Below are positions 53,752 through 63,375 of a DNA stretch of 64,000 nucleotides, in pieces (positions within the stretch are counted from its first letter, which is position 1; every line of letters starts with the position of its first letter). Under the pieces are notes generated by a model. That model did no database searches and was not told the DNA's origin. It saw nothing but the letters and a program-made list of their open reading frames with translations. This stretch comes from an uncultured Coriobacteriaceae bacterium (GTDB lineage Bacteria > Actinomycetota > Coriobacteriia > Coriobacteriales > QAMH01), in assembly GCA_900544245.1 (NCBI GenBank), contig UQUH01000001.1, forward strand, positions 9,339 through 73,338, read 5' to 3'. The translations under genes and the position numbers were made by a program.

Positions 53752-53775
53752 ATTTCGCTTTCGACAGGAGCAGCA

Positions 53776-54093
53776 ATGGGGTTTCTAGAGGCGGTTCAGA
53801 AGAAAATCGACGAAAGGCAGGCGAAGTGGGATGCCCAAGGGCCGTCGGACTTCGATGCGTGGGACAAGGCCGAGATCGAGTACCTGGAGGGCATACGTGA
53901 CGAGCTCGAGCGCGGCGTCGAGCCTAAGGCCGTGTACGAGAGGCTCAAGGCCGAACTTCCCGAGCTCGAGGAACGGGTTGCGGGCGAGGAGGCGTGCTAC
54001 ACCTTCGATTGGTATGACGATCACCATTACGAGAAGATCTACTCCGGACGCCTTATGGCCTGCCGGGCTCTTCTGGAACTCTACGAGCGGTAA
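53776..54093 (+). CDS. Small helical protein of unknown function
   Basis: A 105-residue, charged, mostly helical protein. CAGGAGCAGCA provides a ribosome site for ATG 53776. The C-terminal half has an aromatic, histidine-containing patch (CYTFDWYDDHHYEKIYSGR) that could bind a ligand or metal. I recognise no family. It converges with the DUF4430 gene, ending 13 bases before it. Confidence 0.6.
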   Translation: MGFLEAVQKKIDERQAKWDAQGPSDFDAWDKAEIEYLEGIRDELERGVEPKAVYERLKAELPELEERVAGEEACYTFDWYDDHHYEKIYSGRLMACRALLELYER

Positions 54094-54106
54094 AGGCAGT
54101 TGCGAC

Positions 54107-54712
54107 TCATGTGATGTAGCGCCAGCAAAGGGAGTCACCCGGCTTCAGGACGTAGTTGCAGGCTGCCGTCATGGGCATGTTCCCGTTGACGCTATAGGTC
54201 CATCCGCTGGCGGCGCCCATCATCTTTTCGGCCAAGCCGCCGATTGCGGAGACGTACGAGGGCGTCCCCGTAAGGGAAAGCCCGGTGCTCCTCAGGGCGT
54301 CGTAGGCGCTTGAGTTGGCGGGGAGCCGCAACGATTTCGAGGCCATGGCCGCCGGAAACCCGAGTGATTCTGCGGCGGAGCTATCCACGAGAATCGATAC
54401 CGTTATCGGGGCGCTTTCCGGCGTTTGCGACGAGGGCTCCGTTTCCGGGACCGGTGACGCCACATTGCCGCCGGCGCCACCGGTCCTGTCGGAATCCACG
54501 GGATTTGTCGCATTGTCGGCGACGGGCAAGGGGCCCTCTCCGGTCGAGCCTGTGATGGCTTGGGAAGACTCGACCGGCGTCGTCTCGCTTGACGCAAGGC
54601 CTCCGACGGTTCCTGTCTGGAATATCGCGACCAGCGAAAGCGCCACGCATGCTAGCGACAGTGCACCAAGAAGCGCACCCGCCGTTCTTCTATCGGGTTT
54701 GCCCGGTTTCAC
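54107..54712 (-). CDS. Secreted DUF4430 (transcobalamin-like) protein
   Basis: A 201-residue exported protein. The GTG start at 54712 gives a basic N-terminus and a hydrophobic signal or anchor helix (about 12-34). A T/S/P/E-rich linker follows. The C-terminal 90 residues form a DUF4430 domain (AASGWTYSVNGNMPMTAACNY; KPGDSLCWRYI), the beta-rich fold related to the C-terminal part of transcobalamin and intrinsic factor. A TTG start 13 codons earlier, overlapping the preceding gene, is also possible. It lies right after the giant DUF4430 protein and is probably on the same riboswitch-controlled mRNA. Confidence 0.8.
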   Translation of the reverse strand: MKPGKPDRRTAGALLGALSLACVALSLVAIFQTGTVGGLASSETTPVESSQAITGSTGEGPLPVADNATNPVDSDRTGGAGGNVASPVPETEPSSQTPESAPITVSILVDSSAAESLGFPAAMASKSLRLPANSSAYDALRSTGLSLTGTPSYVSAIGGLAEKMMGAASGWTYSVNGNMPMTAACNYVLKPGDSLCWRYIT

Positions 54713-54713
54713 G

Positions 54714-57700
54714 CTAGCTCTGCTTACGAGTGCCGGAGATGAAGAGGGCAATGGACACCGCTACGCCTCCAAGTGATAGGAACAAAAAGACATAGGCCAT
54801 CAGCCCCTGGTATTTGACAGCGTCTTGCATGGTTGACCCGGCGGCGGCAAGGGGAGTTTCGTTTTCGTAGACCGCTTGCTCGGAAATGGCGGGGTCTGTC
54901 GGCGCGGAAAGCGCGATGGTGGATGACGGACTTGCGGAATATAGCATCGCTTCATCGTCCTGTACGCTGTCTGATTCCTGCCTTTCCCCTGGTGCATGCC
55001 CCCCTTCTCCAGATTCGGCAGGCGAGATCGCAAGGGCAAAGAGCCTGCCCGAATCATTGACGTAATAAAAGCGACCGAGACCATATGCTATGGAGCCCAT
55101 CGAGTAATTGTGCATTCCCGCAGGCGGGTCGAAGGCAAGCGTGGCCTGCGTGCCTCCGAGACGATAGGCGTAAACGCCGCCACCTCCCGTGTAGTCGGGG
55201 TATTCGCCAATCGCTCCGTTGCAGGTGAATAGCGCGATGATGCCGTCAGCATCGCGGATCAGGGTCGGCATGCTCTTGACCTCACCGGGAAGAGGCGTGC
55301 CGTTTGCGGTGTCCGCGCTGCCAAGTAACCTCATGCTCTGCGCGTCGATGGCCGTGAGCATGCCCTGGCCATTCTTGCTGCCCCCGACGTAGATGACGCC
55401 GTCGGCTATGGCAGGACTCGACGTGGAGTAGTCCGCGAAGGTGACGCGTGCCAACTCCCGGGGCTGGCCTGTACTTCCCACCGTGACCTTGTGCAAGACG
55501 CCATCAGTGGTGACCACGTAGGCGACGTCGCTCGAGCTGACGATGGTGGAGCGCACGGGGGCGCCAAGGTCGAGTGTCCCTGAGGCGGTGCCCGTCATCG
55601 AGTCCTTTGCGATAGCGCGAAGTTGTCCGTCGTCCCCTGCCGCGAGAAGGAATCCGTTTAGATGGGCCGCTCCCGTCCAGTAGTATCCGGCGTCCTGGTT
55701 TCTTTGGATCCAGCGTACGGCGCCCGTCTTCAGGTCGACACACAGGGAGTACCCTCCATGGGTTTTCGCCCAATCGGCCTCTGCGGTGAATGCGTAGACG
55801 CAATCGTCCCCGAGGGTGAGCGTCGAGAGCGATTGCTGCTCATAGACACTCGGGACGGTCGATCCGGAAACGCTGACGGCATGGGCGGGGAGCGCGTCCG
55901 TGAGCCAGACCGTCGTGAGGTCAAGCGCGGAAAGCGCCTGGAGGCGTCCGTTGTTGACGGGCACTATCACCATGCCGTTCGCGTAGACGGGGCGACATCC
56001 GTAAGCGGTCGATTCGGCGAGTGCGGTGCTGGCGACGACGGATCCCGTCACGGCATCGATTTTGAATATCTGGCTGCCCGAGGTGAAGAAGACGAAGTCT
56101 CCGGCCATGACGGGTTCGGACCATGAAGCGTACGATCCTTGGGCAAAGTCCAAGGTCCAATCGCTCGAAAGGCTGGAGATTGTGGTCTGGATGGTGGCGG
56201 GATTGGTGCCAGCAGCCCCGTACGATTTCCACGGCGCGTCCCAGTTGGCGAGAGGGACATCGGGCGTGATGGGGATGTCCGGTTTGGTCATCGTGCCCGT
56301 GGCGTCGATGTAGACGAGCTCGATCACGTCTCCGTCTTTGGGATAGTATCCGCTCGGGAGAGAACCAGCGTAGACGCCGTTGACGAAGAAGGACCAGTAG
56401 GACCACGGGGCACCTGAGCTCATCGCTAGGGTTTGGGTGCGATCGGGCGTGGTGATGGAATAGGGGCATCCTCCGTTGAGGTTGTAGAAGTAACCGGCGT
56501 CATTGAGCATGCCGGCAAAGATGTCCCAGGCCGAAACGCGCGTCGTCGATGTCACGGTATAGTTGGACGTGGGAATCCATGCGACTTGCTGGAAGCTCGC
56601 GCCCGGGGCGTGCGGGGTGACCCCCGTCACGCGTACGGTGACGTCAAGGGTCATGGGGTTCTTGGGATCTTCGGGCGTGGGATTGACGGGCTCGACGGGT
56701 TCGCCGAGTTGAATCGGCTTGCGTGTGGGTCCGGCTTCCATGACGTTGAAGCCGGCATCGACGAGGCACTTGAGGTACTTCCCAGCATAGGATTGGGGGA
56801 TGACGAAGGAGCTCGCGTGGACGTTCTCGTCGTCGAGCTCGACGTAGTCTCCGTCATAGGAGTCTGATATGAGCCAGGTGTAGTTGAGCTGGTCTGCCGA
56901 GAGGTAGTCACCGGCCGTTCCCGCCGCGCTCGTTTCCCGTGCGCTGACGCCGATGGTGCGGCCCGTCCAGAACGTGAAGTTTTCGTCAGCTGGTGTCTGG
57001 TCGAGGGCGGCGTAGTAGAGCTCGCGGGTGCCTGCTTTGCGGAAGGGGCCCGCTGCGTAAACATCAGGGGTCGTCACGGTGTTGTCACCGGCGTTCGCGC
57101 TGACCGCGACCCAGCAGCCTTCGAGGTTTTCGGGGACGGTGAGCTCGGATCCGGCCGCGCCTTCGATCTTGTGCCATTCGGGCTCTACAGGCCCGTAACC
57201 GGGGCGCGTGTCAGTCCAGTACCAGGTGTAGTTGACGTTCTCACTCACTGGAGTTTCGCCCCATGAGCTGTTCGTGTAGGGCTGCGCCACGAGCTTGTCG
57301 CCGATGAATTTGGCAGAAGAGGCATTGAGGATCTCGATGCGGGAAAGCGTCGTGACTCCACGGGGAAGGATGCGGCCCACCGGGGACTCGCATTGATCGT
57401 GACCGGGAATGCCGTTCTTTGCTGTGGCCACCACCTTGATAAAGCGGCCCGAGGGCTCGTCGGCATGGAATATGGCGCCAGTTGCCACCTCGGTGAAGGG
57501 GCCGTTCTTGGATTCGGCGGTTTGCCAGGAGAAGTCAACCTCGTCGGGGCCGTAGAGGGTGTTCGGGTCATCGAAGTCGTAGGAGGCAGCTTTCAACGTG
57601 TCTCCTACATGGCAATCAGGCGTAGTTTCGAGCTCGGAGCCGAAGTCAGCGCCGTTCGTTGATATCAGCACATAGTCGAGATTGATCTGGCCGGGCAGAA

Positions 57701-58862
57701 CAACAGGGCCGGGGGTGTAATAAGAGGTGGAGGAGGGGGTGTCGAACGACCCACTTGGCCCGTATATCGTGCGATCGTCGCCCGTTATACGCACGCGGAT
57801 GTATGCACCGGAAAGTTTTGTCGCGAGCTCTTTGGTGAGCGTGAGAGAAGCCGATGTCTGTCCCTCGATAGGCGTATATTCTGCGTCGGGTGCTTTTTGA
57901 TCGAAAGAATAAAGCCATTGGAAGGACCAGCGGTCCTGGGTGGCGATGCGTGCGTCGGGGGACGCTTCGGAGTCGTAGACGTTGGCCCAAAGGACATCGC
58001 CTACTTCGAGGGCGCCGTTTACGGTAGAGGAGGTCGAGGCGGTATCACCTGAACCCTGGATGAGTACGTAGGATTTGCCGTCGAGCGCAGTCTTTGCGGG
58101 AACGGGCTTCTTGATGGGGCCGCAGGCGGTCAGGCTCCTGTAGGCGGTTGGCCGCTTTGGCCCGTCGATGGATACGTCTCCGCAACTAATGCGCACGCGC
58201 AGGTATTTGCCGTCGAGCTGGGTCCTCAATTCGTCGGTGAGAACGAGGGAAGAGCTCGTCTGGCCTTCGATGGGAGCAAAATCCAGTGCGCTTGTCGAGG
58301 AGCCGTAGAGCCATTGATAGCTCCACGTCGCGTCGTTATCCACGCGTTTGTTCTTCGATGCCCATGCGACGGCATAGAGGGTTTCGTTTCTTTGCAGATT
58401 TCCGCTCAGGGCACTCGTCGTCGCAGGTTTCTGCGACCGTGAGATCATCGCGAAGCTCGCCCTTTCCAGGGAGTTCGATTGGGCTTGGGCAGCGAGGGCG
58501 CTTTCGGTGATGGAGGCGGGGTCTTGCGCGGGTGCAGGAGAGGTGGCCGCGGGCGTGATGGATGGGCTTTCCGGATGGGATGCCACGTGATCCAAAGACG
58601 CATCCTCGGCGCCGAGGTCACCGTCCCCGTCGGAAATCGCCTTGCCATCGGCATCGGGACCATCGGCCATGTTGCCTTCGCGCGTCATAGGGGCAGTTTC
58701 CTCGATAGCGGCGGAGTCATCGGATGTTTCAGGAGGCTCTGCCGCCCAAGTTACGGCCGGCACCAACGACCAGACGAGGACCAAGCTCAAGATGATGGAG
58801 AGGAACGCGCGGCTGCGCACCGCAAGGGCGCCCTTCTTGGGCGCATGGGTTTGTCTGCTCAT
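54714..58862 (-). CDS. Giant surface protein: Ig-like repeats, DUF4430 and PQQ propeller
   Basis: A 1382-residue secreted protein. In order: signal peptide (about 1-40); acidic linker (about 40-110); five Ig-like repeats of about 95 residues, each with a W-x-W or Y-T-W core and a GKYLRVRI-like strand (about 130-660); a DUF4430 domain (about 675-800, with WSYWSFFVNGVYAGSLPSG); a PQQ-like beta-propeller (about 810-1260); an S/E-rich stalk; and one C-terminal membrane helix before GTRKQS. GGAAGTAGG supports ATG 58862. A cobalamin riboswitch lies in front. Together this suggests a surface receptor that captures corrinoids. Confidence 0.85.
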   Translation of the reverse strand: MSRQTHAPKKGALAVRSRAFLSIILSLVLVWSLVPAVTWAAEPPETSDDSAAIEETAPMTREGNMADGPDADGKAISDGDGDLGAEDASLDHVASHPESPSITPAATSPAPAQDPASITESALAAQAQSNSLERASFAMISRSQKPATTSALSGNLQRNETLYAVAWASKNKRVDNDATWSYQWLYGSSTSALDFAPIEGQTSSSLVLTDELRTQLDGKYLRVRISCGDVSIDGPKRPTAYRSLTACGPIKKPVPAKTALDGKSYVLIQGSGDTASTSSTVNGALEVGDVLWANVYDSEASPDARIATQDRWSFQWLYSFDQKAPDAEYTPIEGQTSASLTLTKELATKLSGAYIRVRITGDDRTIYGPSGSFDTPSSTSYYTPGPVVLPGQINLDYVLISTNGADFGSELETTPDCHVGDTLKAASYDFDDPNTLYGPDEVDFSWQTAESKNGPFTEVATGAIFHADEPSGRFIKVVATAKNGIPGHDQCESPVGRILPRGVTTLSRIEILNASSAKFIGDKLVAQPYTNSSWGETPVSENVNYTWYWTDTRPGYGPVEPEWHKIEGAAGSELTVPENLEGCWVAVSANAGDNTVTTPDVYAAGPFRKAGTRELYYAALDQTPADENFTFWTGRTIGVSARETSAAGTAGDYLSADQLNYTWLISDSYDGDYVELDDENVHASSFVIPQSYAGKYLKCLVDAGFNVMEAGPTRKPIQLGEPVEPVNPTPEDPKNPMTLDVTVRVTGVTPHAPGASFQQVAWIPTSNYTVTSTTRVSAWDIFAGMLNDAGYFYNLNGGCPYSITTPDRTQTLAMSSGAPWSYWSFFVNGVYAGSLPSGYYPKDGDVIELVYIDATGTMTKPDIPITPDVPLANWDAPWKSYGAAGTNPATIQTTISSLSSDWTLDFAQGSYASWSEPVMAGDFVFFTSGSQIFKIDAVTGSVVASTALAESTAYGCRPVYANGMVIVPVNNGRLQALSALDLTTVWLTDALPAHAVSVSGSTVPSVYEQQSLSTLTLGDDCVYAFTAEADWAKTHGGYSLCVDLKTGAVRWIQRNQDAGYYWTGAAHLNGFLLAAGDDGQLRAIAKDSMTGTASGTLDLGAPVRSTIVSSSDVAYVVTTDGVLHKVTVGSTGQPRELARVTFADYSTSSPAIADGVIYVGGSKNGQGMLTAIDAQSMRLLGSADTANGTPLPGEVKSMPTLIRDADGIIALFTCNGAIGEYPDYTGGGGVYAYRLGGTQATLAFDPPAGMHNYSMGSIAYGLGRFYYVNDSGRLFALAISPAESGEGGHAPGERQESDSVQDDEAMLYSASPSSTIALSAPTDPAISEQAVYENETPLAAAGSTMQDAVKYQGLMAYVFLFLSLGGVAVSIALFISGTRKQS

Positions 58863-58889
58863 GCAGATACACCTACTTCCAGGGCTATC

Positions 58890-59104
58890 GTGCAATGGGC
58901 AGGTATTCCGACTTTGCCTCGACTGAAGTGTCTGGTGCGCAACCACCATCCCATGCGGCTCGAAAGCCATACGGGACTCGACACCCCATCAGCTCATACG
59001 GTTCCTGGTAGAGCGGGGGATTCTCACCCCCATTCCCCTCAGTCGGACAACCTCTTGCTCCCCGACCGGCGCGATGCCTCGCGCAGCCCATCAAGGCCAA
59101 TGCG
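58890..59104 (-). promoter_or_regulatory. Cobalamin riboswitch before the DUF4430 genes
   Basis: On the minus strand GGGGAATGGGGGTGAGAATCC matches the GGGAA/GGTG-AATCC core of cobalamin riboswitches. AAGTCGGAATACCTGCCC matches the conserved 3' end (compare AAGCCCGAAGACCTGCC of btuB). A B12-box-like GAGCCGCATGGGATGG lies between. TATACT (59113-59108) is a -10 at the right distance. The aptamer ends about 20 bases before the ribosome site, so control of translation is likely. Confidence 0.83.
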
Positions 59105-59135
59105 GCAAGTATAGCACCCGTATGCGAAGCAGGAG

Positions 59136-60401
59136 CTAGCGGTTTTTGCCGGTACCAAATCCCTTGGGCACGGGGATCACGGATCCAGCGCAGGCCGCGA
59201 TGAGCATGAACACGACGGCCTTGACGGGGAAGCACAGGATGAGAAGCAGGGCGACCATGAGCGGCTGGCGCATGACGACGCCCAGCAGCGCAGCCGTACA
59301 CACGCAGAGCGCAAACACGGGGTCGACGCCCATGAGGCCGGCGCACGCATAGCCAATCGAGATGCCCGCGAAGATGATGGGGAAGAAATGCCCGCCACGC
59401 CAGCCGAGGCCAAGGCAGATCTGCGTCGAGAGCACCTTGAGAAAGCCGGTTGCCAGCAGAATGGGAATGCCCATGCCCATCCATTGTTCGGCGAGCACCT
59501 CGGTCTGGGATTCTCCCGCGAACATCGTGAAGGGCAGGAAGATGCCGATACCGCCGAGAACGACCCCCGCGATGACGGCCTTGAGCACCGGGCGTTCGCC
59601 GAGCCTCGTCGAAATCCAGCGCACGCCGGCGCCAAACGCATGGAAGAGCCACCCCGCGCATGCGCCGATGAGCATGATGGGGACCATCCATGCGATTTCG
59701 TGGATCGAAACGTCCATCTCCGTAAAACGGGGCAGCCCCAAGCCGCTGCCGACAAGGGTGCTGAGGAGCGTGAAGACGCCCAGCGCCCCCGCAATCGAAA
59801 GCAGGTAGACGACGATTTTCAAGGGCCTTGGCACTTCGACGCGTGGAGTGTCTCCCGTCCCTGCCTTGCCTTCGGATTCGTCGGCATAGCCAAAGAGCGG
59901 AGCTGCCAGGCCAAAGAGCGGGGCTGCGAAGATTGCCGAGATGATGGCGGCGGTTCCCGCATTCGCGAGTTCGCGCATCTCGCTCCCCACGAACCTGAGC
60001 CTGTCGCCAACCCAGGTGCATAGTCCCGCGATGACGCCCGTGAGTCCGGCTTCCGGACCGATGCTCCCGCCAAACATGAGCGGCATGAGTGCCCCGAGAA
60101 ACATCGCTTTGATGTGCTTGTACTCGTAGCGCCCGCTTTTTTTGACCTCTGCGAGCACGGTGTTCATGTCATCGGGATACGGTCCGACGCGCTTCTGGAA
60201 CAGTCCGATGGCAAGACCTCCCAGGGTGCAGAATACGAGCGGATAGAACAGCGCGGGACATCCGATGCCCCCGAGAAAGGCGGGGGCTTGGTTCCACAGC
60301 AAGTCGATCCCCAGGTTCATGAGGAAGAAAAAGGCCCAGCAAAAGGCACCGGCAAAGGCGCCGAAGGCAATGGTCAAAAGCACGAAGAGCGCTCGTCTCA
60401 C
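59136..60401 (-). CDS. ClC-family chloride channel or antiporter
   Basis: A 421-residue ClC protein with about ten membrane helices. GGSIGPEAGLTG is the selectivity-filter segment holding the gating glutamate; the other filter motif is near PFTMFAGES. No CBS domains follow, as in the short bacterial branch. Translation begins at GTG with GAGGAGGAATAG ahead, two bases after the K+ channel stop. It ends a three-gene ion-transport operon. Confidence 0.87.
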   Translation of the reverse strand: MRRALFVLLTIAFGAFAGAFCWAFFFLMNLGIDLLWNQAPAFLGGIGCPALFYPLVFCTLGGLAIGLFQKRVGPYPDDMNTVLAEVKKSGRYEYKHIKAMFLGALMPLMFGGSIGPEAGLTGVIAGLCTWVGDRLRFVGSEMRELANAGTAAIISAIFAAPLFGLAAPLFGYADESEGKAGTGDTPRVEVPRPLKIVVYLLSIAGALGVFTLLSTLVGSGLGLPRFTEMDVSIHEIAWMVPIMLIGACAGWLFHAFGAGVRWISTRLGERPVLKAVIAGVVLGGIGIFLPFTMFAGESQTEVLAEQWMGMGIPILLATGFLKVLSTQICLGLGWRGGHFFPIIFAGISIGYACAGLMGVDPVFALCVCTAALLGVVMRQPLMVALLLILCFPVKAVVFMLIAACAGSVIPVPKGFGTGKNR

Positions 60402-60403
60402 GA

Positions 60404-61237
60404 CTATTCCTCCTCGTCGGCCTCGTCAGCTTCGGATTGCGCGCTCAGGGGCAAGCGCCGGTTTCTCTGCGCCCGAAACTCCTCGACGAATCCCGCCGAG
60501 AAGATGCCCGCCGGGATGGCGACGACGGCAATCGAGAGGACCATGACGACGAAGCCGATGATCCTTCCCAGCGCGGTGATGGGGACGAGATCGCCGTAGC
60601 CGGTGGTCGTGATCGTGGTCATGGCCCAGTAGATGCCGGTCAGGACGCTGTCGAACGCTTCGGGTTGCGCGGTGTGCTCGGCTTCGTACATGAGTACGCT
60701 CGCCGAAATCGTAAGTAGCCCCAGAACCATGATGGAGGCGATGATTTCGCTGCGACGATTCGAGAGGACGATGCCGATGGTGCGCAGTCCGCGCATGTAA
60801 CGCGAGATCTTGATGAGGCGGATGAGGCGAATGATGCTGACGACGTCGCGCAGGGCGGGTGTCATCGGCACGAAGAGCATGATGCATGATGGAAGGAACG
60901 ATAGCAGGTCAACAATGCCCATCGGCGAAATCACGTAGCGCAGCCGGGCCCTGGCGGCAGTGCGTTTGGGGTAGACCCTGTCGGCAACCCAGATTCTGGC
61001 GAGATACTCGCATCCAAAGACGGCAGCCGAGACCATGTTGAACGTGAATACGGCCATGCCAACGACGCCCGATGTCCACCTGTCGGGAATGCAAACGAGA
61101 ATCGCATTTGCGATGATGCATACGTAGATGGCTCCGGCTAGGAACTTGCCCCATGCGGGCGCCTGCCCCGGATTCTCCAGTGCGAGGAAGAGCCCATCCT
61201 TGAAAGCTCCCGCGTGCCTATCCGTCGTGTCGCCCAT
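60404..61237 (-). CDS. Voltage-gated-type potassium channel
   Basis: A 277-residue six-helix channel. Helix S4 carries regularly spaced arginines and lysines (RLIRLIKISRYMRGLR), and the selectivity filter is TTTGYGD, which marks a K+ channel. The end is a short acidic tail. GGAGGAGG lies before the ATG at 61237, so the longer frame is rejected. It overlaps the KefB-type gene by 20 bases and is followed two bases later by the ClC gene. Confidence 0.9.
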   Translation of the reverse strand: MGDTTDRHAGAFKDGLFLALENPGQAPAWGKFLAGAIYVCIIANAILVCIPDRWTSGVVGMAVFTFNMVSAAVFGCEYLARIWVADRVYPKRTAARARLRYVISPMGIVDLLSFLPSCIMLFVPMTPALRDVVSIIRLIRLIKISRYMRGLRTIGIVLSNRRSEIIASIMVLGLLTISASVLMYEAEHTAQPEAFDSVLTGIYWAMTTITTTGYGDLVPITALGRIIGFVVMVLSIAVVAIPAGIFSAGFVEEFRAQRNRRLPLSAQSEADEADEEE

Positions 61238-62453
61238 CGGCGTCCTCCTCCACGGGGCATGCATTGGCATGCGACTTGTTCGTGATGCGCCCGAAGGCGA
61301 CCGAGGCGAGCAGCGGCATGAGCAGCACGGTGATGCCACCTGCGGCAACGAGCAAGGAGGCGATGTCGGGTGACATGGCATCCGCTCCCGTCGCGATGTT
61401 CGTGATGGCCACGATGAGGGGAAGGGCCGTCGTGCAATAGAGGGCGACGGTTGCCCGAGCATGTCTGTCCATGGCTCTCGTTTCCGGAGCGATGCGAAGT
61501 CCGAAGAAGACGGGCAGCGCACGCACGGCCAACAGCGCGACGATGAACAAGACGAGCAGCAATGGGTATTTGGCTACGGCCATGGGGTTGATGGCCATGC
61601 CGCTTACCACAAAGAACAGGGGAACGAAGAAGCCGTAACCGATTCCGTTGAGCTTGTGCTCGAGTCCCTCGTCGCCATTGGGGATGATGAAGCGCAAGAC
61701 GAAGCCCGCGGCAAAGGCGCCGAGCACGATGTCGAGGTCGAATAGGGCCGACACGGTGACAAGGCCGACGAGCAGGACCATGACGAGGCGAATGATGATC
61801 TGGGCGTTCGTGTCGCGGTTGCTGTTGACGAATTTGGGAAGGTGGATGCCCTTTTCGAATATGCGTCTTGGAATGAGCGCGCAGGCGACGGCGATGAGTG
61901 CGAACGCGCCGAGAATCGCCAAAGTCACCCACGTCTGGCGCGTGGAGAGGATGAGGGCGATGACGATGATGGGGCATAGCTCACCCCAGGTTCCATAGGC
62001 GAAGATCGCCTTGCCGATGGGTGTGCCCATGAGCCCGCGCTCATGCAAGATGGGCACGAGCGTCCCGAAGGCCGTGGTGGTGAGCGCTATGGCCGTGGCA
62101 AGGAAGGCGAATTCGTTTTCGTGGAAGCTGGGAAGTGTTATGCATATTGCGATGGCGATCGCAAAGGTGACGAGCCAGGTGATAAGTCCATGGCGCCCTT
62201 GTCCGCCCGTGAGTTGCTGGGGGTTTATCTCATAGCCCGCAAGCAGGAAGAGAAAGCCGAGACCGAGGTCGGATAGGAGTTGAATTGCGTTGTCCGCCTG
62301 CGCGATGTCGAGCACGTTTGGGCCGATGATCATGCCGGCTGCCAGCAAAAGGACCGTTTCGGGTATAAGCCTGTTGGGGATGAGCGTGGTGATTGCCGGG
62401 GCAATGGCGGCGATCGCGACTATGCAGAAAAGCGATACGAGTTCCGCATCCAA
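61218..62453 (-). CDS. CPA2 (KefB-type) cation/proton antiporter
   Basis: A 411-residue membrane protein with eleven or twelve helices of the Na+/H+ exchanger CPA2 kind (LGLGFLFLLAGYEI; ALTTTAFGTLVPIL). The TrkA-type nucleotide-binding domain of full KefB proteins is missing. Translation starts at TTG with GGGAGTG upstream. It heads an operon with the K+ channel and ClC, which together could set K+, H+ and Cl- balance in acid or salt stress. Confidence 0.87.
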   Translation of the reverse strand: MDAELVSLFCIVAIAAIAPAITTLIPNRLIPETVLLLAAGMIIGPNVLDIAQADNAIQLLSDLGLGFLFLLAGYEINPQQLTGGQGRHGLITWLVTFAIAIAICITLPSFHENEFAFLATAIALTTTAFGTLVPILHERGLMGTPIGKAIFAYGTWGELCPIIVIALILSTRQTWVTLAILGAFALIAVACALIPRRIFEKGIHLPKFVNSNRDTNAQIIIRLVMVLLVGLVTVSALFDLDIVLGAFAAGFVLRFIIPNGDEGLEHKLNGIGYGFFVPLFFVVSGMAINPMAVAKYPLLLVLFIVALLAVRALPVFFGLRIAPETRAMDRHARATVALYCTTALPLIVAITNIATGADAMSPDIASLLVAAGGITVLLMPLLASVAFGRITNKSHANACPVEEDADGRHDG

Positions 62454-62525
62454 GGCAGCACTCCCACGGGATTCATCCGGTGATATGACCGAGGGTGATT
62501 ATAGCAGCGCCGCGTATGGCAAGAT

Positions 62526-62552
62526 GGGACAGTTGTCCGGGGCCACTGTCCC
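62526..62552. repeat. REP-like palindrome 3
   Basis: GGGACA and TGTCCC are the outer arms, with an inner GTCCGGGGCCAC core. It lies in the gap between the VWA gene end and the KefB-type gene start. Confidence 0.55.
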
Positions 62553-62573
62553 ATTGCCAGCGAGTGACGGCGT

Positions 62574-62612
62574 ACGCTGGGGACAAATGGGCAGGTCATT
62601 TGTCTCCAGCGT
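62574..62612. repeat. REP-like palindrome 4
   Basis: ACGCTGGGGACAAATG pairs with CATTTGTCTCCAGCGT across seven bases. The centre is nearly identical to the element at 53725-53751. It also may end the VWA transcript. Confidence 0.65.
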
Positions 62613-62627
62613 CGTTTCATTTTGCCG

Positions 62628-63275
62628 CTATTCCCTGCTTGCCATGTCCTCGTCTATGGCGAGCTTCCACGAACCCGTGATGCCCGCATCCGATCGCGCC
62701 TGGCAAGTCGCGGCGGCCATCGACGCGTATACGGCCTGCGTGCCGATTCCATCGGCGCGATACGTGGCTGCGCGGTCCGCGGAGATCCCGATGCGCGCAG
62801 CCTCGGCGGCGGCATCGATGTTCGCGCCCATGAAGACGAATTCCCAGCCCTTCTTGCGCTTCTTCTCGATGAGCTTTTTCACCTGCGGGTACGTGAACTC
62901 GCGACTTGCGTTCTCGTAGCCATCGGTGGTGATGACGAAGACGACGTTCTTTGCGCGATGATGCTTGGGTAGCGTCTTCTGCCCCTTGCTCCCGTGCCGG
63001 ATGGCGCCGCCAACGGCGTCGAGCAGTGCCGTGCAACCGCGGACGTAGTACTCCTCCTCCGTGATAGGCGCGACTTTCCCGATTTGCTCGCGATCACAAA
63101 TGACCTCGATCCTGTCATCGAAGAGCACCGTCGAGACGATGGCGTCACCTTCCTGCTCCTTGTTCTTGCGTAGCACCGAGTTGAATCCGCCGATGGTGTC
63201 TCTTTCCAGTCCGCCCATCGAGCCGCTGCGATCGAGGATGAAAACGAGTTCCGTGTAGTCCTTCACGTTCTTCAT
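62628..63275 (-). CDS. VWA-domain protein
   Basis: A 215-residue, soluble von Willebrand factor A domain protein. The MIDAS motif is DRSGSMGG at about residue 14, with the later threonine and aspartate (ITTDGYENAS) also present, so it can bind a divalent metal. No signal peptide is seen, so it acts inside the cell, as in TerY-like proteins. AGAAGGGAACAACCC lies upstream. The regulator-like gene 100 bases upstream may be linked. Confidence 0.87.
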   Translation of the reverse strand: MKNVKDYTELVFILDRSGSMGGLERDTIGGFNSVLRKNKEQEGDAIVSTVLFDDRIEVICDREQIGKVAPITEEEYYVRGCTALLDAVGGAIRHGSKGQKTLPKHHRAKNVVFVITTDGYENASREFTYPQVKKLIEKKRKKGWEFVFMGANIDAAAEAARIGISADRAATYRADGIGTQAVYASMAAATCQARSDAGITGSWKLAIDEDMASRE

Positions 63276-63375
63276 GGGTTGTTCCCTTCTCGTCGGTATC
63301 TGACGTGAGGAACTCTACGCCGCGGCGCCGGCGCATAGGTAAACCGCGAGGGGACATCGCGCAAGACGGATGAGG

